A program made the position numbers and the translations under genes. The notes under the pieces are model-generated. The model saw nothing but the letters and a program-made list of their open reading frames with translations. It was not told where the DNA came from and ran no database searches. From ANME-2 cluster archaeon (GTDB lineage Archaea; Halobacteriota; Methanosarcinia; Methanosarcinales; Methanocomedenaceae), in the NCBI GenBank assembly GCA_014237145.1, contig JAAXOC010000100.1, positions 35,167 to 99,166 on the forward strand: a stretch of 64,000 nt of DNA. Direction: 5' to 3'. Below, piece after piece: positions 9,260 to 18,646 of the stretch. Position 1 is the first letter of the stretch. Each line of letters opens with the position of its first letter.

Positions 9260-10996
9260 ATGGAAAAACATGAAAAAAAAGTAATTTTCGCAATCGTAGT
9301 TATTAGTATCCTTTTTTTACTTTTAATTGTCTTTACGGGAATAAAAACCCACAATGATGTAGATAAAGTTGTAAAGCAGGAATTCAGTAAACAACAATTG
9401 CTCCTTGCCAAGCAGTTTTCAACTGGTGTAGTGGAATTCCTGAATGAAAAAGTTGAATTGACAGAATCAATAGCCAAAAACCATGCAAATGATTCTCCGG
9501 AGGGATTCCAGGCATTATTTATAGATATCTACGAAGGTAGCACAGGTTATCATGCCCTGGAGTACATCAATGCCAGTGGTGTGGTTGTTGCAGGTTATCC
9601 AGAAGAGAATGTTCCTATTGGATATAACCTGTATGAAAATAACAGGGAATATCCTATTGAACATGCCAGGGACACCAGGGATACATATTGTACGAATCCG
9701 GTTGGTCTTTTTGAAGGGGGTCTTGGTTCGTTTATCTGGGTCCCGATCTTTGATGGAGAGGAGCATAAAGGAACCATACTTGGGATAATACGAATCTCCA
9801 CTCTTGCAGAAAAATATCTCGAACCTTACGATTCTTCCGGTTATGTATATCTTGTTGACAGGAACACACAGGTATTGTATGATGGGTCCGGGCAATATAA
9901 TGCAGGAGATAATTATTTTGATATACTTAATGAATCAAATCCGGAATGGATGCACATCATGGAAGAACAGTTGAACGGGGCAGAAGGAACTGCAGAATTG
10001 ACTCTAAATGGAAAAAACAATACATCAGAAAACAAGATGATAGCATTCTCCCCTATAGAGTGGCGGCGGCGGTTATGGTCAGTGGCGATTGTAAGCCCTT
10101 CAGAGGAATTTGAAAAAATTGTAAACCCGGCATTAGTGAAGCATACAGTCCTCGTATTATTCTCTGCCAGCATCACCTTACTTGGTGGATTCTCCCTTAT
10201 CCTGCTGCTTACAAGCTGGAACAGATCCCTGAAAGTTGAAGTTCACAATAAAACCTATGAACTCAAGCAGTCCAATGAATTCCTGGAAAAGGCAAACCAG
10301 AAGCTAGAGGAACTGGATGGACTGAAATCCGACTTTGTTTCCATGGTTTCGCATGAACTCAAAATGCCCCTTGCTGCCATAAAGACTTCAACCGAACTGT
10401 TGAAAGATGCTGACGGGAGCGAATTGATCGATAAAGATGAATTGATCGAAAGGATAATGCGAAATGTTGACCGCCAGACACGTATGGTCAATGACCTACT
10501 GGATCTTTCCCAGATCGAATCAGGTATGATGAACTTCAAGAAAGAAGAGGTAGATCTACACGAAGTTATCAGTACATCTATCGAGACTGTTGAGAAAACC
10601 GCCTATGACCTGGGAATAGGTATTTACACATCCGTTCCCGAACACATGCCCGGCATTACTGGAAATAAGGATGCCCTTGTATCCGTATTTGTAAACCTGT
10701 TGAATAATTCCCTTAAATTCACTCCCTGGGGGGGCAGGATCGATATTGACATCGTGGAACTTGACCAGTATATACAGGCCACTGTAAAAGATAATGGAAT
10801 TGGATTGGGAACTGATGATATTGAAAAAATATTTGAAAAATTCTATCGCGTGGGTAATGATATATACAATGATACCAACGGGACAGGCCTGGGTATTGCC
10901 ATCGCAAAAGGGATTGTTGAAGGGCATGGAGGTTCGATCCAGGTAGAAAGCAAGGAAGGCAAAGGTATAACATTTACCTTCACAGTAAAAAAGTAG
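9260..10996 (+). CDS. Membrane sensor histidine kinase with extracellular Cache domain
   Basis: 578 residues from the ATG at 9260 (the frame extends to a TTG at 9203, judged less likely). A short basic N-terminus leads into transmembrane helix 1 (about residues 8-29). An extracellular Cache-type sensor domain follows (about 40-280), then transmembrane helix 2 (about 295-315) and a coiled-coil linker. The kinase core has the H box SHELKMPLA with phospho-acceptor His365, N box NLLNNSLKF, G1 DNGIGLG and G2 GTGLGIAIAKG, all intact. The ligand is unknown; Cache domains usually bind small organic molecules. No response regulator is adjacent. A small zinc ribbon starts 4 bases downstream. Confidence 0.93.
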   Translation: MEKHEKKVIFAIVVISILFLLLIVFTGIKTHNDVDKVVKQEFSKQQLLLAKQFSTGVVEFLNEKVELTESIAKNHANDSPEGFQALFIDIYEGSTGYHALEYINASGVVVAGYPEENVPIGYNLYENNREYPIEHARDTRDTYCTNPVGLFEGGLGSFIWVPIFDGEEHKGTILGIIRISTLAEKYLEPYDSSGYVYLVDRNTQVLYDGSGQYNAGDNYFDILNESNPEWMHIMEEQLNGAEGTAELTLNGKNNTSENKMIAFSPIEWRRRLWSVAIVSPSEEFEKIVNPALVKHTVLVLFSASITLLGGFSLILLLTSWNRSLKVEVHNKTYELKQSNEFLEKANQKLEELDGLKSDFVSMVSHELKMPLAAIKTSTELLKDADGSELIDKDELIERIMRNVDRQTRMVNDLLDLSQIESGMMNFKKEEVDLHEVISTSIETVEKTAYDLGIGIYTSVPEHMPGITGNKDALVSVFVNLLNNSLKFTPWGGRIDIDIVELDQYIQATVKDNGIGLGTDDIEKIFEKFYRVGNDIYNDTNGTGLGIAIAKGIVEGHGGSIQVESKEGKGITFTFTVKK

Positions 10997-11000
10997 CATT

Positions 11001-11210
11001 ATGATCGTACAGGAAGATGCTGAGGATTTCAATGAACTTGACAGGAAGATCGAGGAGGAAGCCCGGAAGAGGACTAATTCTGTCCTTGTCTGCCCCCAGT
11101 GCAATTCGACAAACGTCACGTATTACATGGGTCTTAAGACCGGTGTCCAGTACCAGTGCAAGGAATGCGACTATGTGGGTGCATTCATAATTGAAAGGGA
11201 CAAAGAATAG
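11001..11210 (+). CDS. Small zinc-ribbon protein
   Basis: 69 residues with a charged helical N-terminus and a C-terminal ribbon with CPQC (about 32-35) and CKEC (about 54-57). It resembles the TFIIS/TFS or transposase-type zinc ribbon but lacks the rest of those proteins. It starts 4 bases after the sensor kinase stop, so the two are almost certainly co-transcribed. It could be a nucleic-acid-binding or accessory partner of the kinase; nothing in the sequence decides this. Confidence 0.75.
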   Translation: MIVQEDAEDFNELDRKIEEEARKRTNSVLVCPQCNSTNVTYYMGLKTGVQYQCKECDYVGAFIIERDKE

Positions 11211-11300
11211 AACTTACAATTAAATTCTCTGTTCGGTCGGATTAACTTGACTAGATAATCTTATAGATCATATACTACGAGAAAGGTATAACAAGTCATA

Positions 11301-11375
11301 GAAAACGTACATGAAATTCTTCGAATGACATGCTCAAAAAATGAAAGAACCCAAGGGTACTTTCATGCTAAATAA
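11301..11375 (+). repeat. Orphan ATPase 3' tail plus hairpin, copy A
   Basis: About 75 bases nearly identical to 61263-61337 (same strand) and 60346-60420 (opposite strand). Reading the copy at 60391-60774 as a gene shows that the first part encodes the last residues of an AAA_14/DUF4143 ATPase (KTYMKFFE then stop). Here the same codons stand alone without an ATPase upstream. The second part, 11341-11366, is a hairpin (ATGAAAG / CTTTCAT outer stem, ACCC / GGGT inner stem), probably a transcript end. The element lies in the promoter region of the next small membrane protein. Confidence 0.8.
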
Positions 11376-11432
11376 ATACAAAAGTTTTTTTACCTAAAAG
11401 CCTTCAATGAAAGGATGAGGAGATAAAACAAA

Positions 11433-11744
11433 ATGAATGCAGAAATCGAAAAATGGGCTTCACAACAGGACTTACTTGCACTGCTATACTCACTGATCCT
11501 GGCAATAATATCCACTGCTATTATCTGGATACTTGATAAGTTCATGTTCAAGCACACGGATTTCAGTCCGCTGACCGAGTTCCAGTTCTATGGTGTTCTT
11601 TTTATTGTGGTTTTTGGCTTAATTGCGGGTCTTATGTTTTATAGGGAAAAGAAAGAGACTGCAGAAGAAGTAAGTGAGTTCAGGACCAAGATGGACAAAA
11701 AAAAGCTGAAAAAAGCCAAAAAGGCAAAGGTCAGGTCCCGATAA
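11433..11744 (+). CDS. Small two-helix membrane protein, unknown function
   Basis: 103 residues with a GAGGAGAT ribosome-binding site upstream. Two transmembrane helices (about 14-34 and 50-69) are followed by a charged tail that ends in a run of lysines (KKKLKKAKKAK). The basic tail should face the cytoplasm. I do not recognise the family. The gene is convergent with the RPA gene, 5 bases apart, and sits just after an orphan ATPase-tail repeat. Confidence 0.7.
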   Translation: MNAEIEKWASQQDLLALLYSLILAIISTAIIWILDKFMFKHTDFSPLTEFQFYGVLFIVVFGLIAGLMFYREKKETAEEVSEFRTKMDKKKLKKAKKAKVRSR

Positions 11745-11749
11745 ATCTT

Positions 11750-12877
11750 TTATTTTTCAAGTATTGTAATTGTACTTCTCTCGCCCACACTCAATTCCAC
11801 TTCGTCATTCCATCCTGACTTAGCATAGCAGTCGGTCACCTGCAATTTAGTCCCGATGTCTATATCATGTATGATCTCGGTCTGCTTATCCCAAAGTGCA
11901 GTCTTTATCCTGCCAGAGTCATCTGATAAGTGGATGTTCACTACCCTGCCACTTGAGCCGTCCTTGCGCTTAAATTCCCTCAGTTCATCAAGCCCTGTAA
12001 CATATCCTATAATGCTGTATGACTCATTGATCTCGATATCACCAATGAGGGTGATCTTCTCACTGAACTCCACCTGCTTACTGGTCTTTTTTATTGAACT
12101 GTTATTCCCCAGGTTGATCTCCACCTGGTTGTTGAAGGAATTCTCTTTCGAATAACCCCCGGTTATTTCTATGGTGTCACCCAGGTTCAACTGATCGGTA
12201 TGTTCCACATTTTCATCCCATAACGTGAGGCGGATCTTACCTGTGGAGTCGCCCAGTGTCAGGTTCCTGACCTTGCCAGTAGAATTATCCTTTCGCTGGA
12301 ATGTCCTGGTATCTGCCATGTCCAGTATCTTTCCTACCAGGTGTATATCGCTCATACCTGATTTTATCTCCTCGATACGGTAGGGTTCTGTCCTTACCCT
12401 GATCTCTTCACTCATGGCCACTTTATCCACACTGCCGCCCCTGCCAACACTGACCTCAAGACCATTACGCCCCTCCTTGACAAAACCGGAAACCTGGACT
12501 GAATCCCCAAATACGATCTCTCCTACCTGTACCAGGTCTGCAACACTTTCCCATAGCACGACCCTGATAGAACCAGTTTCATCCGCAACTGTCAGGTTGG
12601 CAACACTGCCTGTGGAACCGTCCTCACGATTGAATTCCCTGGCATCTGAACATACCGTGATCTTGCCCACTATTGTAACATTAGAATTATCAATTGTTAC
12701 CTGTCCTATCTTTACCTTATCATCGTACTCGCCCATATCGTAGATCACAAGGGTTGCAAGAGTTTTATCATCCGGAAGTCCGCCAAGGAGTTGTTTTTTT
12801 TCTTCCATCCGGGCAAGGAAATCTTCCATGCTCATGCGGTCTTTTACTTTCTCATATATTTCTGTTATTTCATCCAT
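11750..12877 (-). CDS. rpa: Replication protein A, three-OB-fold single-strand DNA-binding protein
   Basis: 375 residues from the ATG at 12877 (MDEITEIYEK), with GGGGATAG upstream; the frame is open further back but without sense. A short helical N-terminus is followed by three OB folds (about 60-160, 165-270, 275-370). Each repeats a pattern of the type FxRKDxSxGxVxNLxLxDxTGxIRxxLWD, so the folds arose by duplication. There is no zinc finger, unlike some archaeal RPA subunits. It protects single-stranded DNA in replication and repair. It is divergent from the FKBP gene; the 148 bases between hold both promoters. Confidence 0.93.
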   Translation of the reverse strand: MDEITEIYEKVKDRMSMEDFLARMEEKKQLLGGLPDDKTLATLVIYDMGEYDDKVKIGQVTIDNSNVTIVGKITVCSDAREFNREDGSTGSVANLTVADETGSIRVVLWESVADLVQVGEIVFGDSVQVSGFVKEGRNGLEVSVGRGGSVDKVAMSEEIRVRTEPYRIEEIKSGMSDIHLVGKILDMADTRTFQRKDNSTGKVRNLTLGDSTGKIRLTLWDENVEHTDQLNLGDTIEITGGYSKENSFNNQVEINLGNNSSIKKTSKQVEFSEKITLIGDIEINESYSIIGYVTGLDELREFKRKDGSSGRVVNIHLSDDSGRIKTALWDKQTEIIHDIDIGTKLQVTDCYAKSGWNDEVELSVGERSTITILEK

Positions 12878-13025
12878 AGCTATCCCCGTTGAAAGATTGA
12901 TTGGAATGAATTGATTTAAGACTTTTCTATCGGTCATACATGTCGTCAATTGTTGTAAACTTTTATGATACGGCATGGAAATGTTTTTTACCAATCCCGT
13001 TATCTTAGACCCCGGTGTAATTATC

Positions 13026-13796
13026 ATGACGATCAATGAAGGAGATTTTATTAAAATATCATACACAGGTAAACTTGAGGACGGTACTATCTTCGATACT
13101 ACAAATGAAGAGGTGGCAAAGGTCCATAATGTATATAATCCCAATGGCAGGTATGGTGGTGATGTGATCATTATTGGTGTGAACCAGATGATCGTAGGTC
13201 TTGAGGAAGACATAAAAGAGCATGAAGTAGGCTATAAAGGGACTGTCACAATTCCACCTGAAAAAGCTTTTGGTGTACACCTTTCCAAGCTGATAAGGGA
13301 TTTACCTCTCAGACGTCTTGAACAAAAACCACAGGTAGGGATGATGGTTCAATTCGAAGGTAAACAGGCTAAAGTACTCAAGGTCATGGGACGCCATGCC
13401 AGATTGGATTTCAACAGCCCTATGGCAGGCCAAATGATAACATATGATTATAAGATCGAAGCCATGCTTGAGGAACTGAAGGAAAAAGCAGTTGGTCTTA
13501 GTGCACTTTATATGGCCCAGGAAATGGACATCGAGATCGATGGTACTGTTGCCAGGGTCAATGTGCCCCTGGAATTTAATTATTCACAGCATTGGTTGAA
13601 TACTAAAGCACAACTGGCACTGGACATGTTGAAATATACTGAACTAACAGAAGTGTTATATGTTGAAACTTATACAGAAGAACTGTTAAAGCCTGATTCT
13701 GAAGAACAGGAGCAATCAGAAGCTGAAGAGTCTGATGAATCCGAATCAGATGAACCGGAAGACTCAGAAGAATTAGAAGGACCTGGAGAGGAGTAA
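13026..13796 (+). CDS. FKBP-type peptidyl-prolyl cis-trans isomerase, SlyD-like long form
   Basis: 256 residues from the ATG at 13026 (MTINEGDFIKISYTG); an upstream in-frame ATG at 12975 adds a poor extension. The FKBP core has FIKISYTGKLEDGTIFDTT and MIVGLEEDIKEHEVG, interrupted by an insert-in-flap chaperone domain with the VTIPPEKAFG end typical of archaeal FKBPs. A second, archaeal-specific C-terminal domain ends in a strongly acidic tail (about 225-256). The protein should catalyse prolyl isomerisation and act as a folding helper in the cytoplasm. Confidence 0.92.
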   Translation: MTINEGDFIKISYTGKLEDGTIFDTTNEEVAKVHNVYNPNGRYGGDVIIIGVNQMIVGLEEDIKEHEVGYKGTVTIPPEKAFGVHLSKLIRDLPLRRLEQKPQVGMMVQFEGKQAKVLKVMGRHARLDFNSPMAGQMITYDYKIEAMLEELKEKAVGLSALYMAQEMDIEIDGTVARVNVPLEFNYSQHWLNTKAQLALDMLKYTELTEVLYVETYTEELLKPDSEEQEQSEAEESDESESDEPEDSEELEGPGEE

Positions 13797-13840
13797 TCCC
13801 TCTCCTTCAATTATATTTTGATCCAACCTGAAACCACGTT

Positions 13841-13925
13841 GCTGAGGTAGCCAAGCGGACCACGGCGCCGGTCTTGAAAACCGGTGGTGCACTGCGCCAC
13901 GGGAGTTCGAATCTCTCCCTCAGCG
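13841..13925 (+). tRNA. tRNA-Ser (anticodon UGA)
   Basis: 85 bases with acceptor stem GCTGAGG/CCTCAGC, discriminator G, D arm, anticodon stem CCGGT/ACCGG with loop CTTGAAA and anticodon TGA at 13875-13877. There is a long variable arm (GGTGC ACT GCGCC, typical of serine tRNA) and a TTCGAAT T loop. The CCA end is not encoded. A box A-like TTATATTT lies at 13811-13818, and a T-rich terminator follows (GTCTTTCTTTTTT). Two decayed copies of this gene occur at 17937 and 18937. Confidence 0.95.
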
Positions 13926-13990
13926 TCTTTCTTTTTTAGGAGTATTGTTCTGGTTATTTGTCTTTATATATAAAGAAACCCAATAAAAAA

Positions 13991-14227
13991 TCATATTTTT
14001 TTCAAATATTCATCATATTCTGCAGTACTTACTTCAATTTCTCTTAGAATTTCTTTGATTAATGGTTTCGCCAAATCACTTCTACTATGATGAGGAATTG
14101 TTGTGGTTCTCCCATCCGGATGTCTATAAAATACATGAATTCCCTTTTGACGAACTCTTTCAAAACCTAACTTATACAATAACTTCTCCATTTTCCTGGC
14201 ATCAATAACTTGAAGTTTGGTCAACAA
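13991..14227 (-). CDS. hicA: HicA-family mRNA interferase toxin
   Basis: About 78 residues from a TTG at 14227 (another TTG at 14224), overlapping the hicB stop and preceded by GAGGTGA. Longer readings of the frame run through hicB in another phase and have no sense. The product has the double-stranded-RNA-binding-like HicA fold, with KGIHVFYRHPDGRTTTIP carrying the catalytic histidine region and IKEILREIEVS near the end. HicA cleaves mRNA and is neutralised by HicB. The gene order hicB-hicA is the reverse of the classical order. It is the first cargo of the tRNA-Ser/elp3 array. Confidence 0.88.
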   Translation of the reverse strand: MLTKLQVIDARKMEKLLYKLGFERVRQKGIHVFYRHPDGRTTTIPHHSRSDLAKPLIKEILREIEVSTAEYDEYLKKI

Positions 14228-14442
14228 GTCACCTCTACCTGCTGGATTCCCACAAATTCCGGCAGTTCTTGTTTTGCATCTGGTTCCATTTCTTCCAAGC
14301 ACAATTCAAGTACTTCCTTTAAATTATTTTGCAACTCATCAAGAGTCTCCGCTTGTGTATGTGCACCAGGAATTCCAGGAACTATAGCCACATACAAGCC
14401 TGATTCTATATCTTTTTCAATATATGCAGTTATTCTTGGCAT
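14221..14442 (-). CDS. hicB: HicB-family antitoxin (short form)
   Basis: 73 residues starting MPRITAYIEKDIESGLYVA. It has the HicB core, including PGIPGAHTQAETLDELQNNLKEVLEL, but no C-terminal DNA-binding domain, so it is a short HicB lacking a recognisable repressor part. Its stop overlaps the hicA start. AT-rich sequence with TATTTAAAT around 14500 is the likely promoter. It neutralises the adjacent HicA. Confidence 0.9.
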   Translation of the reverse strand: MPRITAYIEKDIESGLYVAIVPGIPGAHTQAETLDELQNNLKEVLELCLEEMEPDAKQELPEFVGIQQVEVTC

Positions 14443-14597
14443 CTAAATACCTCGATAATTTTCATTGATTTACTAATTACTAATTTGTCTTATCTTTATT
14501 TAAATAGAGATGATAGAATGGTTTATTTCAATATAATAGCCATCCTGCAGTCAAAGACCCCGGACGACGCTATTATGGTTTGTGCAAGAACAAAACA

Positions 14598-15884
14598 CTA
14601 ATCAAGAAGCCACTTACACAGGGAAACATATCTAACATTCTTCCCGGAAATAATTTCAACCGCCTCATAATCCCATGTAATGATCAGCAGATTATCGCAT
14701 CGAAGTTCCTCTGAACCTTGCAGGAGAGCTTTTACTTCACGCTCTTTTGTTACAAAATCATCAAGTGTGTAACATACCTGTATAAGTTCAGAGACCTTTT
14801 TCCCCTCCTTAATGATAAAATCAATTTCCCTGCCAGATGTAGACTTATAGTAAAACAGATCTCCTTTGCTTCTTCTTTTTAGTTCAATAAAAACAATGTT
14901 TTCAATAAGCCTCCCATAGTCGCGTATACCTTGCAGGGACAGTAGTCCATTATCGACAAGATACATCTTTGATATACTTGATTCTATATTTTTGTAAGAA
15001 TAAGAGAACCTCTTGAGTGGAAAAACAATAAATGAATCTTCAAAATAACCGAAATATGTATACAGCGTATTCTTGCTTACCTTATGGCCTTGCGATTTAA
15101 GGAAATTATAAAACTTATGGATTGAAAATTCCTTTGAATTGAATATAGCATTAAGGAAGAGTTTCAGCATCTTTATGTTTTTCACATCATACCTTTCCAC
15201 AATGTCCCTGAATATTGTCACATCTACTATCTCACTCAATATCCGGTCCCACTCTTCCCTGTAACGCACTGTTTCAGGAAACCCGCCGTATCTGACATAA
15301 TCTTTTAGTTTTTGGATAATTTCCCCCATTTGTGCTGATGAAAGATATTCTTCATACTCAAGTTTGCCTGCTTTCAGGACTTCGGCGAAAGAGAAGGGAT
15401 ATACATTGTATGTCAGGCTTCTTCCCCTCATGCTTGTGGCAATTTCTTTACTCATAAGCTTGGATGATGAACCAGTGACAAACACATTGACATTTTCCAT
15501 ATCAACAAGTGTCCTTACAAATCGTTCCCAATCAGGAATCACCTGTATCTCATCAAGAAATACCCAGGTTTTCTTATTCCTATCAGGACAAAACTCAAAA
15601 AACACTTCGAGGAGTGTGTTCAGGTCCTGTGACACTGCACCCACCAGTCTTGAATCTTCAAAGTTCACATACAATATACTGTTTTTGTCCTCTTTGCGTG
15701 CTAACAGCTCTTTGATTCCCAGATACATGAGATATGTCTTACCTGACCTTCTGGGACCTGAAAGAACAACAGCTCTGTCCAGTGGGATGTCAAGAGGGTA
15801 GTGTATATCCCTCTGTACAATGTCACGATATCGCCTTTTCTGGAAATCTTTAATTATGTTTCCCCAGAGTGTCTTTGAGATCAT
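14598..15884 (-). CDS. AAA_14/DUF4143 ATPase (accessory, copy A1)
   Basis: 428 residues. Walker A GPRRSGKT (about 42-49), Walker B WVFLDEIQ, sensor VTGSSSKLMS, and arginine-rich SMRGRSLTYNVYPFSF are intact. A winged-helix-like middle part and a C-terminal DUF4143 domain with GREIDFIIKEGK (restriction-endonuclease-like core residues) follow. Such archaeal ATPases are abundant in variable genome regions; function is unproven, with proposed links to defence or mobile DNA. The promoter carries GGGAAATATTTAT, also found upstream of the ATPase at 39960-41285. It lies between hicBA and an elp3 fragment in the array. Confidence 0.9.
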   Translation of the reverse strand: MISKTLWGNIIKDFQKRRYRDIVQRDIHYPLDIPLDRAVVLSGPRRSGKTYLMYLGIKELLARKEDKNSILYVNFEDSRLVGAVSQDLNTLLEVFFEFCPDRNKKTWVFLDEIQVIPDWERFVRTLVDMENVNVFVTGSSSKLMSKEIATSMRGRSLTYNVYPFSFAEVLKAGKLEYEEYLSSAQMGEIIQKLKDYVRYGGFPETVRYREEWDRILSEIVDVTIFRDIVERYDVKNIKMLKLFLNAIFNSKEFSIHKFYNFLKSQGHKVSKNTLYTYFGYFEDSFIVFPLKRFSYSYKNIESSISKMYLVDNGLLSLQGIRDYGRLIENIVFIELKRRSKGDLFYYKSTSGREIDFIIKEGKKVSELIQVCYTLDDFVTKEREVKALLQGSEELRCDNLLIITWDYEAVEIISGKNVRYVSLCKWLLD

Positions 15885-16030
15885 AGTATTATGTAAGTTG
15901 AAATAATTAATAAATATTTCCCTTTATAGAATACTATTTTATCTGGCCACCAGCAGATCATATCAATATCTGCACTGAACTGCCGCCGCTATCGGCGCAG
16001 CCTACTCTCAGTAGTGCCAAAATGAGGATT

Positions 16031-16176
16031 TCTGTTGCTTCAGCCAGCAGTTCTTCCCCGTATCCCTTGTGCTGCCATTCCCTTGCCTGCGGTTTTAGCC
16101 CCACACCCACCAGCGGCCCGTAGACATGAAGTTTCCGCACCAGGGCCGCACCCTCAAGCTCGGGCCTGTGCGGGGC
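16031..16176 (-). pseudogene. elp3 3'-end fragment F1 (internal piece, no tRNA)
   Basis: About 145 bases matching the intact elp3 at roughly 20361-20506 (part of the GNAT domain, LHVYGPLVGVGLKPQAREW and GYGEELLAEAT in translation). Both ends are truncated: it lacks the elp3 stop region on the left and stops at CGGGGC on the right without a tRNA copy. It reads EWQH like the other two fragments, whereas the intact gene reads EFQH. It separates the two ATPases of the array. Confidence 0.88.
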
Positions 16177-16250
16177 TTTTGCTGATAATTAGAATATTAA
16201 ATGCGAAAAGACCGTATAACTTAAATACTTTACACAAGATTATTATAATC

Positions 16251-17615
16251 GTGGGTAAAGTGATACCATTCGTAAACAGAAAAAGAGAACTATCCTCTTT
16301 AAATAAATTTTTTAATTCTGACCGGGCTGAATTAATAGTTATCTACGGAAGAAGACGTATCGGGAAAACAGAACTTATAAAAGAAGCCATAAAGGGACAA
16401 AAAGCAGCGTACTTTTTTGTTGAACAGGCACTGGAAAAGGATAACCTGGACTCGTTCAAAGAAATCATATCAAAAACAATTGATAATCCGTTAATAGCAA
16501 AAGCTGACTTCACATGGGAAGAACTATTCCAGCAGATAGCAAAAGAGGAAAAATTGATCATTATTTTAGATGAATTCCCGAACCTCATAACAGAAAATAA
16601 AACCCTGTTATCAAAATTCCAGAAGATATGGGATGAAATCCTGAAAAACACCACCATCAAACTCATATTATGCGGCTCATCAATATCAATGATGGAAAGT
16701 TACCTGCTGGACCACAAAAGCCCGCTGTATGGAAGAAGAACAGGACAGTTGTTTATAATGCCGCTTAAAGCCGGATATATACTTGATTTTGGCGTTGATT
16801 CAATTGAAGATGCGATAAGGGTATTTGGTATTACTGACGGCATACCCGAATATATCAAAGATGTATGCTACCGGCTCAATAGTGGTGAGAGATTAGAAGA
16901 AGTTTTCCAGCAGGATAAAGTCCTGTTTGCAGAAGCGGAGGTGCTGATAAAAAGTGAGTTGAGGGACCCGACAAGATATTTCAAGATACTGAAAGCTATT
17001 GCTTTTGGCAATACTAAATTCGGCGAGATTGCAAATTATACTGAGTTTCCTGCACCTACTGTTTCGAAATATCTGAGCAACCTGATAAACCTGCATATTG
17101 TAAATGAGTCCTATCCGGTCCTGGTTGACAAGGAGAGAACAAGGAACCGGAGATATCATCTTTCTGATAATTATTTTGACTTTTATTTCAGGTTCATTTA
17201 CCCGAATAAATCTGAGATTATTTCTACAGACAGGATTTCTGGTTTTGAAGCTGACTATAATCGATACCTAGGCAGGATATTTGAAAAGGTGTCTGAAGAG
17301 TTCCTTAAGTTAAATACCGATATGCTGCCTTTTAGGTTTAACAGGAAGGGACGGTGGTGGTTCAGGGATAAGGAGATAGATATTGTAGCACTGAACGACA
17401 ATACGAGAGAGATTCTTTTTGTGGAATGTAAATGGAGCAGTTTGAACCAGAATGATGTAAAACATATCCTTGAGTTGTTGAAGCAAAAATCAGGACATTT
17501 AAGGTGGAATAATGATAATCGAATTGAGCATTTTGGCATAATCGCAAAGAAACTACAGGATAAGGAGAAGTTTAGAGCACAAGGTTTTGTGGCGTTCGAT
17601 CTGGATGATTTTTAA
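16251..17615 (+). CDS. Archaeal ATPase with DUF234-type C-terminus (copy A2)
   Basis: 454 residues from a GTG at 16251 (a second GTG at 16260 is also possible). A TATA-like TTAAATACTT lies at 16221-16230, so the mRNA is probably leaderless. It contains [11 protein letters not shown], Walker [12 protein letters not shown], Walker [12 protein letters not shown], sensor [11 protein letters not shown], a winged helix ([22 protein letters not shown]) and a nuclease-like C-terminus with DIVALN and LFVECKW. This is the archaeal STAND-like ATPase_2/DUF234 family, distinct from the AAA_14 copies nearby. The likely catalytic acidic and lysine residues (E-x-K in FVECKW) are present. It sits between two elp3 fragments. 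Confidence 0.88.
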   Translation: MGKVIPFVNRKRELSSLNKFFNSDRAELIVIYGRRRIGKTELIKEAIKGQKAAYFFVEQALEKDNLDSFKEIISKTIDNPLIAKADFTWEELFQQIAKEEKLIIILDEFPNLITENKTLLSKFQKIWDEILKNTTIKLILCGSSISMMESYLLDHKSPLYGRRTGQLFIMPLKAGYILDFGVDSIEDAIRVFGITDGIPEYIKDVCYRLNSGERLEEVFQQDKVLFAEAEVLIKSELRDPTRYFKILKAIAFGNTKFGEIANYTEFPAPTVSKYLSNLINLHIVNESYPVLVDKERTRNRRYHLSDNYFDFYFRFIYPNKSEIISTDRISGFEADYNRYLGRIFEKVSEEFLKLNTDMLPFRFNRKGRWWFRDKEIDIVALNDNTREILFVECKWSSLNQNDVKHILELLKQKSGHLRWNNDNRIEHFGIIAKKLQDKEKFRAQGFVAFDLDDF

Positions 17616-17645
17616 GTTTAAGAAAAGAGATGGAACTGCCCACCC

Positions 17646-17924
17646 ATATGAACCTGGACATATAAGGTCCATCCCGCTCAAAGCCCAGTTTCCGGTAGTA
17701 AGGCCTAACACCTATCCCGCTGATAACGGCAAGCTTACTAAAACCTGCCTATCCGGCCCTTTTTATAGCTTCTGCCAGCAGTTCTTCCCCGAATCCCCTG
17801 TGCTGCCATTCCCTTGCCTGCGGTTTTAGCCCCACACCCACCAGCGGCCCGTAGACATGAAGTTCCCGCACCAGGGCCGCACCCTCAAGCTCAGGCCTGT
17901 GCGGGGCACTGGAATACCTCAACC
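17646..17924 (-). pseudogene. elp3 3'-end fragment F2, fused to tRNA-Ser copy
   Basis: About 275 bases matching elp3 from its stop codon region (20245) to 20522, corresponding to elp3 residues about 443-533. The left end falls within one or two bases of the elp3 stop codon, which is changed (the frame reads through TGG). The right end joins the tRNA upstream flank at CAACC (17920-17924). It retains the Elp3 acetyltransferase reading almost throughout but cannot be functional alone. Confidence 0.92.
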
Positions 17925-17936
17925 CGGAACCACATT

Positions 17937-18020
17937 GCTGAGGTAGCTAGGCGGACCACGACGTCTGTCTTGAAAAACGGTGGTGCACTGCGCCACGGAG
18001 TTCGAATCTCTCCCTCAGCG
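17937..18020 (+). pseudogene. Decayed tRNA-Ser(UGA) copy 1
   Basis: Acceptor and T arms match the intact tRNA-Ser at 13841. The anticodon stem has several mismatches (TCTGT versus AACGG), one G is deleted before the T arm, and the D arm is altered. The box A of the real gene lies upstream of the duplication breakpoint and is absent here. It is followed by the same T-rich tail to about 18034. It is not expected to produce a functional tRNA. Confidence 0.9.
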
Positions 18021-18102
18021 TCTTTCTTTTTTACATTCCAGAATTTCTTCTGCAATTATGTGCATTTTGAACCTTTTTTAGTGACAAACGAACTATTTTA
18101 TT

Positions 18103-18321
18103 TTAGTTATTCAACCATTCTTCTCTGGATATTTTTGCCTGTCTTAATATTCTTGATAATAAATCCACACTAATTTCAGCCTTATGAGGATTTGGAATTG
18201 TTAAAACCAGATCATTTTTTACCATAAACGGGTGTTTCCCACCAGAGTAAGGACCTTCAAAACCCAGCTTATTAAGGCGTTTGACTAAAACATTCCAACT
18301 CACTGGAGTAAGTTTAGGCAA
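18103..18321 (-). CDS. hicA: HicA-family toxin, second copy
   Basis: 72 residues, MPKLTPVSWNVLVKRLNKLGF at the start, with SGGKHPFMVKNDLVLTIPNPH (HicA catalytic strand and histidine) and LLSRILRQAKISREEW, a canonical HicA ending. It is only distantly similar to the HicA at 13991, so it is an independent cargo rather than a recent duplicate. It overlaps the upstream hicB by 8 bases. Confidence 0.9.
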   Translation of the reverse strand: MPKLTPVSWNVLVKRLNKLGFEGPYSGGKHPFMVKNDLVLTIPNPHKAEISVDLLSRILRQAKISREEWLNN

Positions 18322-18565
18322 CTACCAGTTCTCCCGTGGTTTCGATATTGAAATTTCCAATGGGAGGAATCGGCAATCTCTTCCTTAATCTAATTATTAT
18401 CCATTCATCGATCACTTCTTCAAGATTTTTCCTGCATTCTTCTAGAGTCTTTCCACTAGTCCATACACCTTGAAGTTCTGGCACTTCGCCATAATATGGT
18501 TCTTCGTCATCTATTATTTCATATTTGGCATGTTCAAGTGCAGCCTTAATATATTGGATTAACAT
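18314..18565 (-). CDS. hicB: HicB-family antitoxin, second copy
   Basis: 83 residues. The HicB core has YGEVPELQGVWTSGKTLEECRKNLEEV, and the C-terminus (IPPIGNFNIETTGELVVA) is short, with no helix-turn-helix. It precedes and overlaps hicA by 8 bases, the same hicB-hicA order as the first pair. The AT-rich sequence at 18590-18615 is the probable promoter. It is the sole cargo, with hicA, of the middle array unit. Confidence 0.9.
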   Translation of the reverse strand: MLIQYIKAALEHAKYEIIDDEEPYYGEVPELQGVWTSGKTLEECRKNLEEVIDEWIIIRLRKRLPIPPIGNFNIETTGELVVA

Positions 18566-18646
18566 GTCGAATACCTCTTCTTCTTTTATTATGATCTATT
18601 ATATTATATTTTTGGCGCCCGGTTTGAGACTTTTTGTTATTTACAA

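Noticed and set aside
16035..16250. N-terminal extension of ATPase A2 rich in Pro/Ala/His
   Set aside because: This stretch is antisense to the elp3 fragment; the real start is the GTG at 16251 after a TATA box.
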